Shown: in pieces, positions 1 to 5,895 of the stretch | Layout: the number at the start of each line of letters is the position of its first letter | How positions within the stretch are numbered: position 1 is the stretch's first letter | From: an uncultured Clostridia bacterium | GTDB lineage: Bacteria; Bacillota; Clostridia; TANB77; CAG-508 | Reading direction: 5' to 3' | Assembly (NCBI GenBank): GCA_948739805.1 | Contig: CAPYID010000069.1 | Location: 1-5,895, forward strand | Length of the DNA stretch: 5,895 bases | The notes under the pieces: generated by a model | What the model was told of the DNA's origin: nothing | Seen by the model: only the letters and a program-made list of their open reading frames with translations | Database searches by the model: none | Translations under genes and position numbers: made by a program

Positions 1-1
1 A

Positions 2-499
2 GAAACATGTTTAATAAAAGCAGTTGGTAAAACAAGTATTTTTGTATTAAGTGATTATACTATGAATATATTAAAACAAATATGTTATGAGTCTAAATTA
101 GATAGTATTAGAATAACAAGCACAATGAGAACCCCATATGAACAGGCAAGAATAATGTATGATAATATTAAAAGTGAAGGAGTAGAATCACAATATGAAT
201 TATATGGTAACAATGGAGACAAGGTTATCAATGTTTATGTAGACAATAAAGATAAAGATAGAGATACAGTTATTAAACTAATGGAGAAAAAAATTTTAGA
301 ATTGGGTGCATCCAAAGTATCTAAACATTGTCTTTCTGATTTTTCAACATTGAATATTTTAGATATTGGATTGGGCGAAATGAATGATATAGAAAAAGAG
401 AATTGCCGTGAAATTGTTGAAAAATATGAAAAGCAAGGAATATTGAAATTTATTAATGAGAGCAAACAAAATTGCTATCATTTAGAAATATATCAATAA
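2..499 (+). CDS. C-terminal part of an M15-like zinc peptidase domain protein, putative wall-targeting effector (5' partial)
   Basis: The frame is open from base 2 to the stop at 497-499, so the gene very likely begins upstream. The first ATG, at 62, has no Shine-Dalgarno before it, and 20 sensible codons precede it in frame. Counting from that Met, the conserved blocks fit the M15 / D-Ala-D-Ala carboxypeptidase-like fold. ITSTMRTPYEQAR (about 18-30) resembles the usual ITSxxRTPxxQA block. SKHC with His89 and LNILDI with Asp101 resemble the first two zinc ligands, and CYHLEI with His140 the third. Proteins of this fold cut peptidoglycan stem peptides or crosslinks, and they occur as phage endolysins and as bacterial toxins. 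The next gene starts 12 bases later and encodes an exported protein, which fits an effector-immunity pair. The fold is moderately sure. The effector role is inferred from context; an endolysin-like or housekeeping peptidase is the alternative. Confidence 0.62.
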   Translation, partial: ETCLIKAVGKTSIFVLSDYTMNILKQICYESKLDSIRITSTMRTPYEQARIMYDNIKSEGVESQYELYGNNGDKVINVYVDNKDKDRDTVIKLMEKKILELGASKVSKHCLSDFSTLNILDIGLGEMNDIEKENCREIVEKYEKQGILKFINESKQNCYHLEIYQ

Positions 500-500
500 A

Positions 501-507
501 AGAGGTG
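501..507 (+). promoter_or_regulatory. Shine-Dalgarno for the exported protein at 512
   Basis: AGAGGTG lies four bases before the ATG at 512, just after the stop of the peptidase gene. It supports this start and suggests translation from the same transcript as the upstream gene. The same AGGTG core occurs before 1881 and 3809. Confidence 0.7.
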
Positions 508-511
508 TGTT

Positions 512-913
512 ATGAAAGTTTTTTTTATTATTTTTATTGTAATGTTTAGTGTGAATGTGTATGCAGAAGTAAAAACTATTGATTGCAGTGTAAACACTAT
601 GGTGGAATTTGGTATATCAGGTGCATATATTAAACATATCAAACAAGAACAAGGTGAAGATGCATTTTATACTATAGCAGATGACCAAAACAACTATTCA
701 TCTAATGCTTTAAGTTATGCAGAACAAAATAAAATAAAAATGATATATGTAAATTTATATGAAATAGATACAGTAGTTTTTAAAAATGCTAAACAAGAGT
801 TAAAAGTTCCAACAGAAGGTAATGACTGGACTATATGGCTTTGTGGTAAAGGAAAAGAACCAAAAAAATCAATGATTATTGATGCAGTAGAAAATGCACA
901 AAAATATTTTTAA
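512..913 (+). CDS. Small Sec-exported protein, candidate immunity protein of the upstream M15-like peptidase
   Basis: This 133-residue protein starts with a clear signal peptide: Lys2, a hydrophobic stretch from about 3 to 15, and a predicted signal peptidase I site after NVYA (residue 18). The mature protein would be about 115 residues in the periplasm. It has two cysteines, Cys25 and Cys111 (in WLCGKG), which could form a disulfide after export. I do not recognise the family. The start is supported by AGAGGTG at 501-507. Its position right behind a peptidoglycan peptidase domain, its small size and its export fit an immunity protein that blocks that enzyme in the periplasm; this is inferred from gene order only. 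Four bases after its stop, sequence from the middle of another gene begins in the same frame, as expected at a recombination junction. A different secreted function cannot be excluded. Confidence 0.72.
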   Translation: MKVFFIIFIVMFSVNVYAEVKTIDCSVNTMVEFGISGAYIKHIKQEQGEDAFYTIADDQNNYSSNALSYAEQNKIKMIYVNLYEIDTVVFKNAKQELKVPTEGNDWTIWLCGKGKEPKKSMIIDAVENAQKYF

Positions 914-917
914 TTTT

Positions 918-972
918 TATGTGGAGATACTGCGTCGGCTTGTTTTAAAATAAATGCAGATACTGATGATAT
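918..972 (+). repeat. 55-base direct repeat, copy 1 (shared linker module)
   Basis: These 55 bases are identical to 5841-5895. In frame they encode CGDTASACFKINADTDDI, the same residues as in the large lysozyme protein. Identity stops immediately upstream at 917; downstream it cannot be followed because the window ends. The offset is 4923 bases, a multiple of three. The segment TGCGTCGGCT within it is more CG-rich than almost anything else here and uses codons (GCG, TCG) that are rare in the neighbouring genes. Confidence 0.97.
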
Positions 973-1155
973 ATCAAATACAAAATTAATATTTAGTTTT
1001 TATGAAGAAGATTTTTCAGATAAAAAAGAAGCTAATATAAAATCATATGATACAATTATATTAGATAAAGCGACTAGGTAAAGTAAAGAAACCACTGTAG
1101 TAAAAAGAAACTGGAAAATAAAGACATATCAGCAAAATTATACATATTTGCTTAT
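918..1155 (+). pseudogene. Broken 5'-truncated linker region of an effector gene, leading into the amidase domain
   Basis: There is no start codon with a ribosome site. The frame simply opens after the stop of the preceding gene and reads through the shared module (CGDTASACFK...) and then KLIFSFYEEDFSDKKEANIK to ...LDKATR and a stop at 1079-1081. Sensible protein then continues in other frames. Frame starting 1080 gives KVKKPL, two stops at 1098 and 1101, then KETGK and a stop at 1119. Frame starting 1120 gives KDISAKLYIFAYMKSPAYN and runs unbroken into the amidase at 1156. Joined, these read like one continuous linker with at least two frameshifts and two extra stops. The 5' part is homologous to the C-terminal module of the gene at 3809. 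I read it as a degraded, displaced effector linker fused to an amidase tip. Sequencing error is possible, but the neighbouring genes are clean. Confidence 0.7.
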
Positions 1156-1881
1156 ATGAAAAGCCCTGCATATAATACAAAACATGGAAAAACACATGTA
1201 TTGTTGTTAAATAAGAGTTTATTTAATAGCATAAAGCCAGTAATAGTACTAGATGCAGGGCATGGTATTGTTGAAGAACAAAATGGAACAAAAAAATATG
1301 AGGGAGCAATTTATCCAAAAAATTTAAATTATGGAGATCCTAAACTGTTAATAGTGGAAGATATTGTTGCATTTGATTTTGTGCAAATATTGCATAGTAG
1401 GTTGCATGCTCTTAATAATTATAATGTAGAGTTAACATGTAAAACTGATAAATATATATATAATAAAGATAGAGCTAAATATACATCTAATATAGCACAA
1501 AAATATCCGAATGCAAATATTATATTTCTTTCTATACATTTGAATAGTTCAGAAGAAATAGAGCTTTCAGATAATAGTAGTGGTATAGAATTTTTATATA
1601 ATGATTCAAGTGAAAAATTAAAAAAAGAAAACATTAAAATAATTGATTGTATTAAATTATCTTTAGATAATAGTGAAAATAAATATTATTTTAGAAAATC
1701 TTTTAAAAAAGTTACTGAAAAAGTAACTGTATTAAAAGAAAATACTGTTCCAGCAGTATTGCTAGAGTTGGGTTTTGTGAATAATAAACGTGATAGAGAA
1801 AACCTACTAGATGATTGTTATCTAAATTTATTAGCAAATGATATAATAAATGGCATAAATAAATATTTTGAGGTGAAATAA
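1156..1881 (+). CDS. Zinc N-acetylmuramoyl-L-alanine amidase domain (Amidase_3 type), putative orphan toxin tip
   Basis: The 241-residue frame contains a complete Amidase_3-type catalytic set. VIVLDAGHG gives zinc ligand His36, the helix after LLIVED gives Glu68, FLSIHLN gives His128, and VLLELGFVNN gives catalytic Glu204. Such enzymes cut the amide bond between N-acetylmuramic acid and L-alanine. Residues 1-25 (MKSPAYNTKHGKTH...) look like the end of a preceding domain, not a natural N terminus. The ATG at 1156 has no Shine-Dalgarno, and the frame is open back to 1087 without an alternative start. There is no signal peptide, so export would have to come from the lost upstream part or a secretion system. 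The stop overlaps the ATG of the next gene by one base. The catalytic domain looks intact, but its own translation is doubtful. Enzyme family: high confidence; toxin role: inferred from neighbours. Confidence 0.85.
   Translation: MKSPAYNTKHGKTHVLLLNKSLFNSIKPVIVLDAGHGIVEEQNGTKKYEGAIYPKNLNYGDPKLLIVEDIVAFDFVQILHSRLHALNNYNVELTCKTDKYIYNKDRAKYTSNIAQKYPNANIIFLSIHLNSSEEIELSDNSSGIEFLYNDSSEKLKKENIKIIDCIKLSLDNSENKYYFRKSFKKVTEKVTVLKENTVPAVLLELGFVNNKRDRENLLDDCYLNLLANDIINGINKYFEVK
1870..1875 (+). promoter_or_regulatory. Shine-Dalgarno for the exported protein at 1881
   Basis: GAGGTG sits five bases before the ATG at 1881, inside the end of the amidase frame. Together with the one-base stop/start overlap at 1881 it suggests translational coupling, but it is also strong enough to work alone, unlike the missing site of the amidase itself. 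Confidence 0.7.
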
Positions 1882-2522
1882 TGTTTCAAAGAATATGCTT
1901 AGTTGCTATATTGTTTATTTTTTCATTGTTTAATGTGTATGCATCAAATAATGACAAAATAATTACAAATATGGATAGTGTGTATAACAATTTTAGGGAT
2001 ATACAAAAAGTTTTTACACAAAATAGTGTTATTGAGGCTATTGAATATTATGATAAATATTTTGTTCAATCTTACCAATTTTTAAATCAAAGAAATATTG
2101 ATAAATCAAAGCTTTTATCACAAATGCTTGAAGATGAAAAAAGTTTTAGTGAAGGTGATGATTTGTTGCAAGAGATACCAACAGATATTTCTAATTTTTT
2201 ATATGTATATCCTCTAAAAAATCTATCTTTTTTATTTATCAATGAGATGAATTCCTCCTTACAAGATAATATATTAAGTCCAGTGATTGATTTGAAAAAA
2301 GCAATTGATATTGATTTAGAATATGCTGGTAAATATCAGATATCAAGTATAAATGCTTATTTATCAGGATATTTATTATTTATTTATTCTCGTTTCGTAT
2401 ATAATTATAATATCAATAATTATATAGAAGATTATCGTCATAATTTAAGTAAATATAAAAAATATATTTCTAAAAAAAATTATAATTTATATTTTAGCAC
2501 TATAAATTTATTAGGACAATAG
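1881..2522 (+). CDS. Sec-exported protein of 213 residues, candidate immunity protein of the amidase
   Basis: The N terminus MFQRICLVAILFIFSLFNVYA is a typical signal peptide: Arg4, a hydrophobic core from about 5 to 18, and a predicted cleavage after NVYA (residue 21). The mature part, about 192 residues, is mostly Leu/Ile/Tyr/Asn-rich with a helical look and has no catalytic motif or further membrane segment that I can recognise. The start is fixed by GAGGTG at 1870-1875 and by the one-base overlap with the amidase stop. The signal peptide ends in the same NVYA, encoded by the same 12 bases, as the exported protein at 512. A periplasmic protein coupled directly to a wall amidase gene is what an immunity protein looks like; a regulator or inhibitor of the enzyme is a related alternative. 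Family unknown. Confidence 0.75.
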   Translation: MFQRICLVAILFIFSLFNVYASNNDKIITNMDSVYNNFRDIQKVFTQNSVIEAIEYYDKYFVQSYQFLNQRNIDKSKLLSQMLEDEKSFSEGDDLLQEIPTDISNFLYVYPLKNLSFLFINEMNSSLQDNILSPVIDLKKAIDIDLEYAGKYQISSINAYLSGYLLFIYSRFVYNYNINNYIEDYRHNLSKYKKYISKKNYNLYFSTINLLGQ

Positions 2523-2632
2523 ATACAGTTATATAATTACAATGAAATGTAGCATCAGTTAGTTTTCAATTATATACAGTAATAGCCGAAAAATATATTT
2601 TATTTACAGATAAAGATTTAATTGATTTATCA
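2523..2632 (+). other. Gap with an in-frame open remnant upstream of the 2633 gene
   Basis: The frame of the 2633 gene is open back to 2546 and reads plausible protein (VSFQLYTVIAEKYILFTDKD) but contains no ATG, GTG or TTG. In the frame starting at 2542 there is ATG AAA TGT AGC ATC AGT and then a stop at 2560, so one frameshift near 2546-2560 would give the gene a longer N terminus. I see no ribosome-binding site, terminator or convincing promoter here. It may be a second cassette junction or a decayed gene start. Confidence 0.45.
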
Positions 2633-3799
2633 ATGAAAGATAATAAACAATATTCTGCATTTGGCATAACTATACCCAATAAGATTATTAAAGAGTCAAT
2701 CAATTATTTAAATGCAGATAAAAGTATATTTTCAAATATTGTTAGAAAATATCCATATATTCAATTAATATTACTTTATTGGATGTATAATAAAATGTAT
2801 GAAGTAGACAAAAAAAAAGGTGGAATAATTGATGGGGAGATATATAATTCTATATATGATTTTCAATATGAAACAATCAAATATACATATTTTGTATACC
2901 CATTTGAAATATATGACAATATTGCAAAGCGTTTAGATTATGGTAAATATTATGATTTGGAGTTAGTTAGCAAATATATTCAACAATTTGAGAGAAAAAC
3001 AATAAAAGTTCGTGATTTCTCTAATAAATATAACATAATTTCTTACAGTGCTGATGATATAAATGCAGTATTATTATATGATAAGTTAGAGTATTTCAGT
3101 ATATATGATTTAGTCTATGATAGCCTGTATGCAATTATATTAAGCAGTTTTTTTGGAGCAGCTGTTAATGGCAGTCAAAAGTTATTATTACCAATAAACC
3201 AGTCAGATTTTAAATATGAAGAGTATAGTTATAAGGCACTTTATAAAACATTAAGAAGTATTTATCCTAAAGCGAAGGATACAATTATTAAGTTAGTATG
3301 TAAATATCCTATCCTTGATAAAGAAAATAGTTTGATTGTAAAAAGTAAACCCAGTGAATTTTTTAATGAATCCACATTTACAGGAAGTGAGTTTGACAAT
3401 AAAATTTTTAATATGGGCATAGGTTATGATGAAGCTTATGAAATATCAGCTAGAAGTGTAGAATATGCACAGGCAAATAGTTGGGGAGATGTAGAATTAT
3501 ATGAAAATTATTTGATTGAATGTGCACAAAGCTTATGTCCACCTTATAAAAAAGATGGTTATTTTTCATATAAAGAATATGAAGAAGCTACAGGCTCTTT
3601 TTTTTATGCAAGTCATAATTTTGCATCATATTCTCCATCATTTTATTTATATAGATATTTACGAGGTTATATTTGGCGAGGTCAAAGCTATAGTTATAAT
3701 GAATATCGTTTAATTAATAGAATATATGCATATTTATATAGAAAATATTCAGGTTTACAATTAATGACCCTATTGTTCATAAATGCTTATTGCAGATAA
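2633..3799 (+). CDS. Tyrosine-rich protein of unknown function, directly upstream of the lysozyme effector
   Basis: From the ATG at 2633 the protein has 388 residues. It contains about 54 tyrosines (roughly 14%), many in short YxY or YY groups, for example near GKYYDLE and in the last 60 residues (SFYLYRYLRGYIW, IYAYLYRKY). I recognise no domain, catalytic motif or signal peptide; two moderately hydrophobic stretches (about 44-53 and 165-175) are too short to call membrane segments. The ATG lacks a Shine-Dalgarno and the frame is open 87 bases further up, so the true N terminus is uncertain and the gene may be 5'-damaged. It ends nine bases before the lysozyme gene, whose ribosome site overlaps its stop, so the two are probably co-translated. 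From this position it could be an adaptor, chaperone or immunity factor for that protein; this is only inference. Confidence 0.6.
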   Translation: MKDNKQYSAFGITIPNKIIKESINYLNADKSIFSNIVRKYPYIQLILLYWMYNKMYEVDKKKGGIIDGEIYNSIYDFQYETIKYTYFVYPFEIYDNIAKRLDYGKYYDLELVSKYIQQFERKTIKVRDFSNKYNIISYSADDINAVLLYDKLEYFSIYDLVYDSLYAIILSSFFGAAVNGSQKLLLPINQSDFKYEEYSYKALYKTLRSIYPKAKDTIIKLVCKYPILDKENSLIVKSKPSEFFNESTFTGSEFDNKIFNMGIGYDEAYEISARSVEYAQANSWGDVELYENYLIECAQSLCPPYKKDGYFSYKEYEEATGSFFYASHNFASYSPSFYLYRYLRGYIWRGQSYSYNEYRLINRIYAYLYRKYSGLQLMTLLFINAYCR

Positions 3800-3803
3800 G
3801 GTG
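3798..3803 (+). promoter_or_regulatory. Shine-Dalgarno for the lysozyme gene at 3809
   Basis: AAGGTG overlaps the stop codon of the preceding gene and lies five bases before the ATG at 3809. It fixes that start and suggests that the two genes share a transcript. Confidence 0.7.
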
Positions 3804-3808
3804 TAAAT

Positions 3809-5895
3809 ATGAAAAATATCAATTTATCTATTGAAGACTTTAGTGAGTTATCATATGCTTTAATTAAGCAGGAAGAAGTGGTTGCAGACAAAAAATTTGA
3901 TGGTCATATGTATTCAGATACAGAGAATAAAATAACTATAGGCATAGGTTTCAATATAGAGGCAAATGGTATTCTCCCTATAATTTGTGCTAAGAAGATG
4001 AATTTATTAGTAAGTCCATCTACAAACAAATCTTATATATTAAGTGAAATTTTGGTTAATAAAACTGACGAAGAGGTTATTAATAAGGTTGTAAATTGTA
4101 TTCACTTTGTAATCAAAGAATTTCATAGTAATAATAGAATATATGCAAATGATAAGCAGGATTTAACTATAACTGTATCACAAGTACCACAGGAGGATAT
4201 TGATTATATTAATAGAACCATACAAACTACACCATCATCAAAAGCAAAGAAACAGAAGAAACAGCAGACATTAAAACAAAATATAAGAAATGGTGATACA
4301 AAGCATTCAAGAGCTTTACAATTGGAAAAAGCAGTAAATAAAAAAATTAGTGATACTATAACCCAGATAAATAGTAGTAAACAATATACAAAACAGTATG
4401 AAACATTTGAATTAATATTAACATCAGAAGATGCAAAAGAAATATTTATATTTTTATCAAGAAGATTTCATGGAGAATTAATTAATAGTTTATTATCTGG
4501 TAAAAATGGATTAAAAGTATTTAAAGATGGTCAATTAAATGAATATTCTAAATTAATAATTTCTTTTCTATGTGGTCATTATCAAATGCCTGCAAAATTT
4601 AATAAATATAATGACCCAACAGACTTTTTTCATAATGCAATAAATAAAAACAATAGTAGATTTTTAACATGGTTTGGTATTCGCTATTATATAGATTTAG
4701 TTTCAGCAAGTAAAAATAAACAATATAATAGCTATATCAAACGCAGGTTACATGAAGCAGCATTATTTGAGTTGGTGGAAAGAAAAGAAAATGGAACAAT
4801 AGATATGTATCAAACATCTAAAGATATATTTACTCATTTAAATATAATATTTAAGTTTATTAAATCAGATGATAATGTTCCATTATATGGTTATAAGAAT
4901 AAAACATTTTTGGAATTTATTACAACTCATAATTATAGTCACTTAATAGATAAAGTTGCTGCAAATAAAAAAAATAATATATCTTTTTCTACAAATGAAG
5001 AATATTCATCTGTTTTTAAAAATGTTACTAAAATTCAGGATCTAAAAAATTGTCTTCATGATAGTATGAGTATTGATGAAAATAAGTATTTTCAATCAAT
5101 TTTAGATTTTGCAAAACATGATGACATTTTTAAACCATTTTTACTTTATATAAATGAAAAATTCAGCAAGAATATATTAAATATTGATTTTAAGTTAAAT
5201 GAGATTTATGTAGTTTCTAATACTAATTTAAAAGATTTTCAAAACCTTTTAAAAAAATATTTTAATAGTGAAAGCACTGAACAGAAGAATATTTTATTAA
5301 TATCACAATTAAACTGGGGAATGCATCAAAGGTTTGATGAGTTATTAGATGAAAGTAAAGAACACACTATAATACTATATTTATTAAAAAATAAAGAGCA
5401 TGTATTAACAATGGATAATATATCTAAAAACAATTTTAGAATTTTATTATATGATGATAATGAATCTATTAATGCAGTAGTTTTAGCAGGAAAATATACA
5501 CTAATTAATGATGATAACGATGAAAAAATATTGTATCAGCATGAAGAAAGCAAGGAAATACAGGCAGAGTATTTGCCTAATGAAAATATTTTTACAATAA
5601 TCCATCAAGAAACTAAAGTATCATTGCGTAACTTTTTCCCTAGTAAGTTTCATGCAGGAATAATCTTATCTAATCAAGAAGAAATAAAAGAAGACCCAGC
5701 AGCAGTATCTCAAGTTGGAGAGATAAGCATTACAATTGAATTTATACTTGATGAAACAGTAAATACTGGTGAAATAGAAAAAAAGAAATATTACTTATAC
5801 AATGTAAAAACTCAAGAATTAATAGATGGAATTGTGGAAGTATGTGGAGATACTGCGTCGGCTTGTTTTAAAATAAATGCAGATACTGATGATAT
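3809..5895 (+). CDS. Large protein with N-terminal GH24-like lysozyme domain and C-terminal linker module, putative effector (3' partial)
   Basis: The frame is open for 695 codons to the window end. The N terminus fits a phage-type lysozyme: candidate catalytic Glu22 or Glu23 in KQEEV, then MYSDTENKITIGIGFN with Asp37 and Thr43 at the same spacing as the Asp-Thr pair of T4 lysozyme. The end of the fold is seen at about 281-320: FLTWFGIRYY followed by IKRRLHEAALFEL, like the xxAWxEIRY and KRRxxEAxLF blocks of one GH24-like branch. Between the halves lies an insertion (about 60-195) with a basic stretch, SSKAKKQKKQQ at 143-153. Residues 330-620 are unassigned. Residues about 631-695 are beta-rich (EISITIEFILDE, KKKYYLYNVKTQELIDG) and end in the module repeated at 918. 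There is no signal peptide. A further C-terminal domain may follow beyond the window. The lysozyme would cut glycan strands; the effector role is inferred. Confidence 0.75.
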   Translation, partial: MKNINLSIEDFSELSYALIKQEEVVADKKFDGHMYSDTENKITIGIGFNIEANGILPIICAKKMNLLVSPSTNKSYILSEILVNKTDEEVINKVVNCIHFVIKEFHSNNRIYANDKQDLTITVSQVPQEDIDYINRTIQTTPSSKAKKQKKQQTLKQNIRNGDTKHSRALQLEKAVNKKISDTITQINSSKQYTKQYETFELILTSEDAKEIFIFLSRRFHGELINSLLSGKNGLKVFKDGQLNEYSKLIISFLCGHYQMPAKFNKYNDPTDFFHNAINKNNSRFLTWFGIRYYIDLVSASKNKQYNSYIKRRLHEAALFELVERKENGTIDMYQTSKDIFTHLNIIFKFIKSDDNVPLYGYKNKTFLEFITTHNYSHLIDKVAANKKNNISFSTNEEYSSVFKNVTKIQDLKNCLHDSMSIDENKYFQSILDFAKHDDIFKPFLLYINEKFSKNILNIDFKLNEIYVVSNTNLKDFQNLLKKYFNSESTEQKNILLISQLNWGMHQRFDELLDESKEHTIILYLLKNKEHVLTMDNISKNNFRILLYDDNESINAVVLAGKYTLINDDNDEKILYQHEESKEIQAEYLPNENIFTIIHQETKVSLRNFFPSKFHAGIILSNQEEIKEDPAAVSQVGEISITIEFILDETVNTGEIEKKKYYLYNVKTQELIDGIVEVCGDTASACFKINADTDD
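5841..5895 (+). repeat. 55-base direct repeat, copy 2, ending at the window edge
   Basis: Identical to 918-972 and in the same frame, here within the intact large gene (Cys679 and Cys686 fall in the repeat). The repeat runs exactly to the last base, so its true length is unknown. If sequence continued as in copy 1, the protein would end at 731 residues at the stop corresponding to 1079-1081. Confidence 0.97.

Noticed and set aside
235..465. Minus-strand open frame of 76 codons
   Set aside because: Lies fully inside the peptidase gene in antisense, is Ser/Ile/Phe-rich as expected from the complement of AT-rich coding sequence, and has no ribosome site.
1419..1634. Minus-strand open frame of 71 codons
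   Set aside because: Antisense to the amidase catalytic domain, whose motifs prove the + strand frame.
2532..2537. TATAAT resembling a -10 promoter element
   Set aside because: No -35-like hexamer at suitable spacing upstream, and TATAAT is common by chance in this base composition.
2530..2576. Inverted repeat TATATAATT / AATTATATA with a 29-base loop
   Set aside because: The stem is only nine A-T pairs with a long loop and no T-run after it, so it is neither a credible terminator nor a clear operator in such AT-rich DNA.
3516..3713. Plus-strand open frame of 65 codons in another frame
   Set aside because: Overlaps the 2633-3799 gene completely, with no Shine-Dalgarno and no recognisable motif.
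1..5895. Prophage lysis cassette (endolysin, holin, spanin)
   Set aside because: Three different lytic domains with exported soluble partners, no holin-like membrane protein, and large multi-domain proteins fit an effector array better. It is not fully excluded without flanking genes.
1..5895. CRISPR array, tRNA, rRNA, insertion sequence
   Set aside because: No spaced short repeats, no tRNA or rRNA-like GC-rich structured segment, and no transposase motif or terminal inverted repeats were seen on either strand.

Overview
The window is very AT-rich, and every gene I can support lies on the + strand. Two of its short proteins have Sec signal peptides, and the larger ones carry peptidoglycan-cutting domains. 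This points to a low-GC diderm (Gram-negative-type) bacterium. I cannot name the genus from sequence alone. Three starts share an unusually uniform AGGTG-type Shine-Dalgarno, at 501, 1870 and 3798.

Layout: (1) 2-499 is the C-terminal end of a protein with an M15-like zinc peptidase domain. It is followed after 12 bases by 512-913, a small exported protein. (2) 918-1155 is a broken stretch of a larger gene that runs into 1156-1881, a zinc N-acetylmuramoyl-L-alanine amidase domain. The amidase overlaps by one base with 1881-2522, another exported protein. (3) 2633-3799 is a tyrosine-rich protein of unknown function with an unconvincing start. It is closely followed by 3809->5895, a large protein with an N-terminal phage-type (GH24-like) lysozyme domain and a C-terminal beta-rich module, still open at the window end. 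The last 55 bases repeat 918-972 exactly and in the same reading frame.

Interpretation (inference): three different wall-cutting enzymes, two of them directly followed by secreted small proteins, look like an interbacterial effector-immunity array such as a polymorphic-toxin or type VI secretion cargo locus. In this reading the peptidase, amidase and lysozyme are toxins acting in the periplasm, and the exported proteins at 512 and 1881 are candidate immunity proteins. The shared module at 918 and 5841 would be the common linker to which exchangeable toxin tips are joined. The amidase would then be an orphan tip: its linker is truncated at the 5' end, frameshifted and stopped, and it has no good ribosome-binding site, while its putative immunity gene keeps one.

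Caveats: no secretion-system structural gene (VgrG, Hcp, PAAR, Rhs core) is visible. The 55-base repeat ending exactly at the window edge could also mark an assembly breakpoint, a tandem duplication or a circular unit of 4923 bases. The two ends should therefore not be over-read.
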